A stretch of 42,058 nucleotides of DNA from Myxococcales bacterium (lineage in GTDB: Bacteria; Myxococcota_A; Polyangia; Haliangiales; Haliangiaceae): NCBI GenBank assembly GCA_947483555.1, contig CANKMW010000087.1:1-42058 (forward strand), in the 5' to 3' direction. The notes under the pieces were generated by a model, which was not told the origin of the DNA, did no database searches, and saw only the letters and a list, made by a program, of their open reading frames with translations. Every line of letters starts with the position of its first letter. Within the stretch, counting starts at the first letter, position 1. Below, piece by piece: positions 40,594 to 42,058 of this stretch. Both the position numbers and the translations under genes were made by a program.

Positions 40594-41666
40594 ATGACCG
40601 ATGCCGAGCAACCGGCGCTCATCCCGGAGCCGCAGCCGCGAACGGCGCTCGGGTCGCGGCGATCACGGAGCGCGGCGAGCGCCCCCAAGCGCGGCGCGCG
40701 GCTGCGTGAGGCCAACCGCGATCAGATCGCGTGGGGGCGCATCGACGTGAACGCGCAGGTGACCGTCGACGATCCGGCGCGCAGCATCTGGGCGATGGTG
40801 GAGCGGTTGGAGCTGTCGGCGCTGTACGTTCCGATCGAGGCGCGCGACGAGGTGGCTGGCGCGCCGGCCATCGACCCGAAGATCCTGCTGGCGTTGTGGC
40901 CGGAATCAGATCGACCGCGACCAGCGAGGGCGAGGGCAGCGCGCGGGAGATCGGGCGGCTGACCAACTGGCATGCGGCGTATCGCTGGCTGTGCGCGCGC
41001 CAGCGGGGTGCCCAGCAGCGGATCGAGCGCCTGGACGCCGCCCTGGCGCAAGTCGCCGAGGTGACCGCGACCAAGCAGCGGAGCGGCGCCAAGGACGCGA
41101 CGGCGCGGGTGTCGACGACCGATCCGGATGCCCGGGTGATGAAGATGGGTGACGGTGGGTTTCGTCCTGCGTTCAACGTGCAGTTCGCGACCACCACCGA
41201 CGCGGCGCGCGTCATCGTCGGTGTCGAGGTCGGCAACCGCGGCAGCGACGTGGGCCAGAGCACGCCGATGCTGGCGCAGATCGAGGCGCGCACCGGCGTG
41301 CGCCCGACCGAGTTGCTGCTCGACGGCGGGTACACACAGCACGACGCGTTCAAAGCCGCGGCCGACCAGAACGTGACCGTGTTTGCGCCGGTGCCCAAGC
41401 CACGCAGCGGCGACCCCCGCGATCCGCACGTCGCGCGCGATGGCGACAGCGACGCGGTGGCCGAGTGGCGCGAGCGCATGGGCACCGATGCGGCCAAGCA
41501 GATCTACAAGCAGCGCGCGGCCACCGCCGAGACCGTCAACGCCGACGCCAAGACCCACCGCGGGCTCGACCGCCTGCCCGTTCGCGGGCTCGGCAAGGTT
41601 CTCGGCAGCGCGACGCTGTTCGCGTTGACCTACGATATCCTGCGCCTGATCGCCCTGCGCGGTTGA
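40594..41666 (+). pseudogene. Decayed IS1182-family transposase
   Basis: The 5' part reads as an IS1182-type N-terminus (MVERLELSALYVPIEARDEV, APAIDPKILLALW). After LALW (about 40905) about 11 extra bases shift the frame, and the text resumes in the second frame with TSEGEGSAREIGRLTNWHAAYRWLC. It then jumps to a coiled segment ARQRGAQQRIERLDAALAQV, so well over 100 residues of the usual protein appear to be missing. The C-terminal part is intact: GFRPAFNVQFATTTDAARVIVGVEV, LLLDGGYTQHDAF and the end LFALTYDILRLIAL. The product cannot be an active transposase. No terminal inverted repeats were found; on the right, HNH-gene sequence begins within about 12 bases of the stop. Confidence 0.88.
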
Positions 41667-41678
41667 TCCGGGCGTGCG

Positions 41679-41753
41679 GTCGATCAACTGGCCCCGGGGC
41701 CAGTTGCCGCCTTACCAGCCACGACCAAGGTGACGCCGCTCGCCCCGCAGTGC
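41679..41753 (+). pseudogene. Relic of a second HNH (13E12-like) gene, inverted
   Basis: Over 75 ungapped bases this stretch agrees with the minus strand of the HNH gene (39881 down to 39807) at 64 positions. The encoded text keeps the frame: VDQLAPGPVAALPATTKVTPLAPQ against VDQRAPGPVDAAPPTTKVAPLAPQ. The match stops abruptly on both sides. It contains a perfect 22-bp palindrome (41685-41706), which in the intact gene is imperfect. From 41754 to 41948 nothing coding is evident; the GC content drops after 41905. Confidence 0.8.
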
Positions 41754-41948
41754 GGCGGCGACCACCGCCCCGTCGGCGACGCCGACAACGATGTCGTCGT
41801 CGACGGGCGGTCAGGGTGACGGCGGCGACCGTCACGGCGCCGGCGACCGGCGGCCGGCGGCGACGCGGATCCTCGCCTGACGAGCGAGTCGATTCCTGCT
41901 CGGCCTCTCAGAGGGTGTTTGGTAATTATGTGCTAGAGTCGTCGGCAG

Positions 41949-42058
41949 ATGCCGCGCACCCCGACGCACCGCAAGGCCGGACGACCCAACAAGCTTGGCG
42001 CCAAGGAACTCGCGATCGTCCGCGACCTTGCGCTGGGGTCTCCGTCGGCGTCGATCGC
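41949..42058 (+). CDS. Start of a gene with HTH-like N-terminus (3' partial)
   Basis: ATG 41949 opens a frame that runs off the window: MPRTPTHRKAGRPNKLGAKE and then LAIVRDLALGSPSASI. The GRPNKL...ELAIVRDL pattern resembles the homeodomain-like HTH at the start of phage terminase small subunits and some transposon proteins. It is preceded by an AT-richer stretch (GAGGGTGTTTGGTAATTATG near 41911), which looks like an IS or phage border but was not shown to be one. Only 36 codons are visible, so the call is tentative. Confidence 0.45.
   Translation, partial: MPRTPTHRKAGRPNKLGAKELAIVRDLALGSPSASI

Noticed and set aside
41685..41706. A rho-independent terminator for the transposase
   Set aside because: The palindrome is perfect but has no loop and no T-run, and it is explained as part of the HNH-gene relic.

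Overview
The window is about 42 kb of very GC-rich DNA with the look of a Myxococcota chromosome, probably from the Haliangium/Kofleriaceae/Nannocystis side. The grounds are a secreted protease ending in DUF4215-type Cys repeats and a MYXO-CTERM-like tail, a Ser/Thr kinase carrying an AgmX-type C-terminal domain, many small Cys-rich lipoproteins, and tightly packed genes with 4-base start/stop overlaps. The genus is an inference; no rRNA or tRNA gene was seen.

Layout. (1) 1-4818: two tandem copies of a two-gene module. Each has a large protein with an eCIS-type DUF4157 domain, a peptidoglycan-binding domain and a Bacillus Tgl-like transglutaminase domain, followed by a small lipoprotein. The first copy runs off the left edge. 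This is the best candidate for an undescribed system. (2) 4973-9385: a PrcB-like/metalloprotease lipoprotein, a small lipoprotein, and a pair made of a molybdopterin-fold lipoprotein and a membrane adenylate cyclase. (3) 9362-11118: an inserted segment with a PA3286-type ketoacyl-ACP synthase and a broken YaiI/DUF188 gene. It is bracketed by a 62-bp direct repeat and carries a 25-bp piece of the neighbouring methyltransferase gene at its left end. (4) 11124-17043: methyltransferase, Cys-rich lipoprotein, peptide deformylase, GNAT protein with a histone-like tail, alpha/beta hydrolase, two head-to-head lipoprotein genes, and a bacterial homologue of the human cobalamin chaperone MMACHC. (5) 17070-24443: Lhr helicase, a membrane protein paired with an HTTM/TPR protein that contains a perfect 12-bp minisatellite, and endonuclease III. 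(6) 24495-28116: REP-like hairpins, a lipoprotein, an STN-domain protein, a sulfite-oxidase-fold enzyme, and a TetR regulator with an SDR enzyme sharing one palindromic operator. (7) 28138-38799: hybrid histidine kinase, PepQ-like peptidase, triple-FKBP lipoprotein, APH-like kinase, large surface metalloprotease, AgmX Ser/Thr kinase and an EF-hand protein. (8) 38800-42058: repeat-rich right end with large foldback sequences, a 13E12-like HNH gene, a decayed IS1182-like transposase, a relic of a second HNH gene in inverted orientation, and the start of another gene.

Together the genes look like accessory and housekeeping genes of a predatory or social soil/marine bacterium, with a strong emphasis on envelope and secreted proteins. 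Two stretches show clear signs of rearrangement (9.36-11.9 kb and 38.9-42.0 kb). Several non-operonic genes have a TAnnnT box 6-8 bases before the start codon, which suggests leaderless transcripts. All assignments come from reading motifs by eye; no database search was run.
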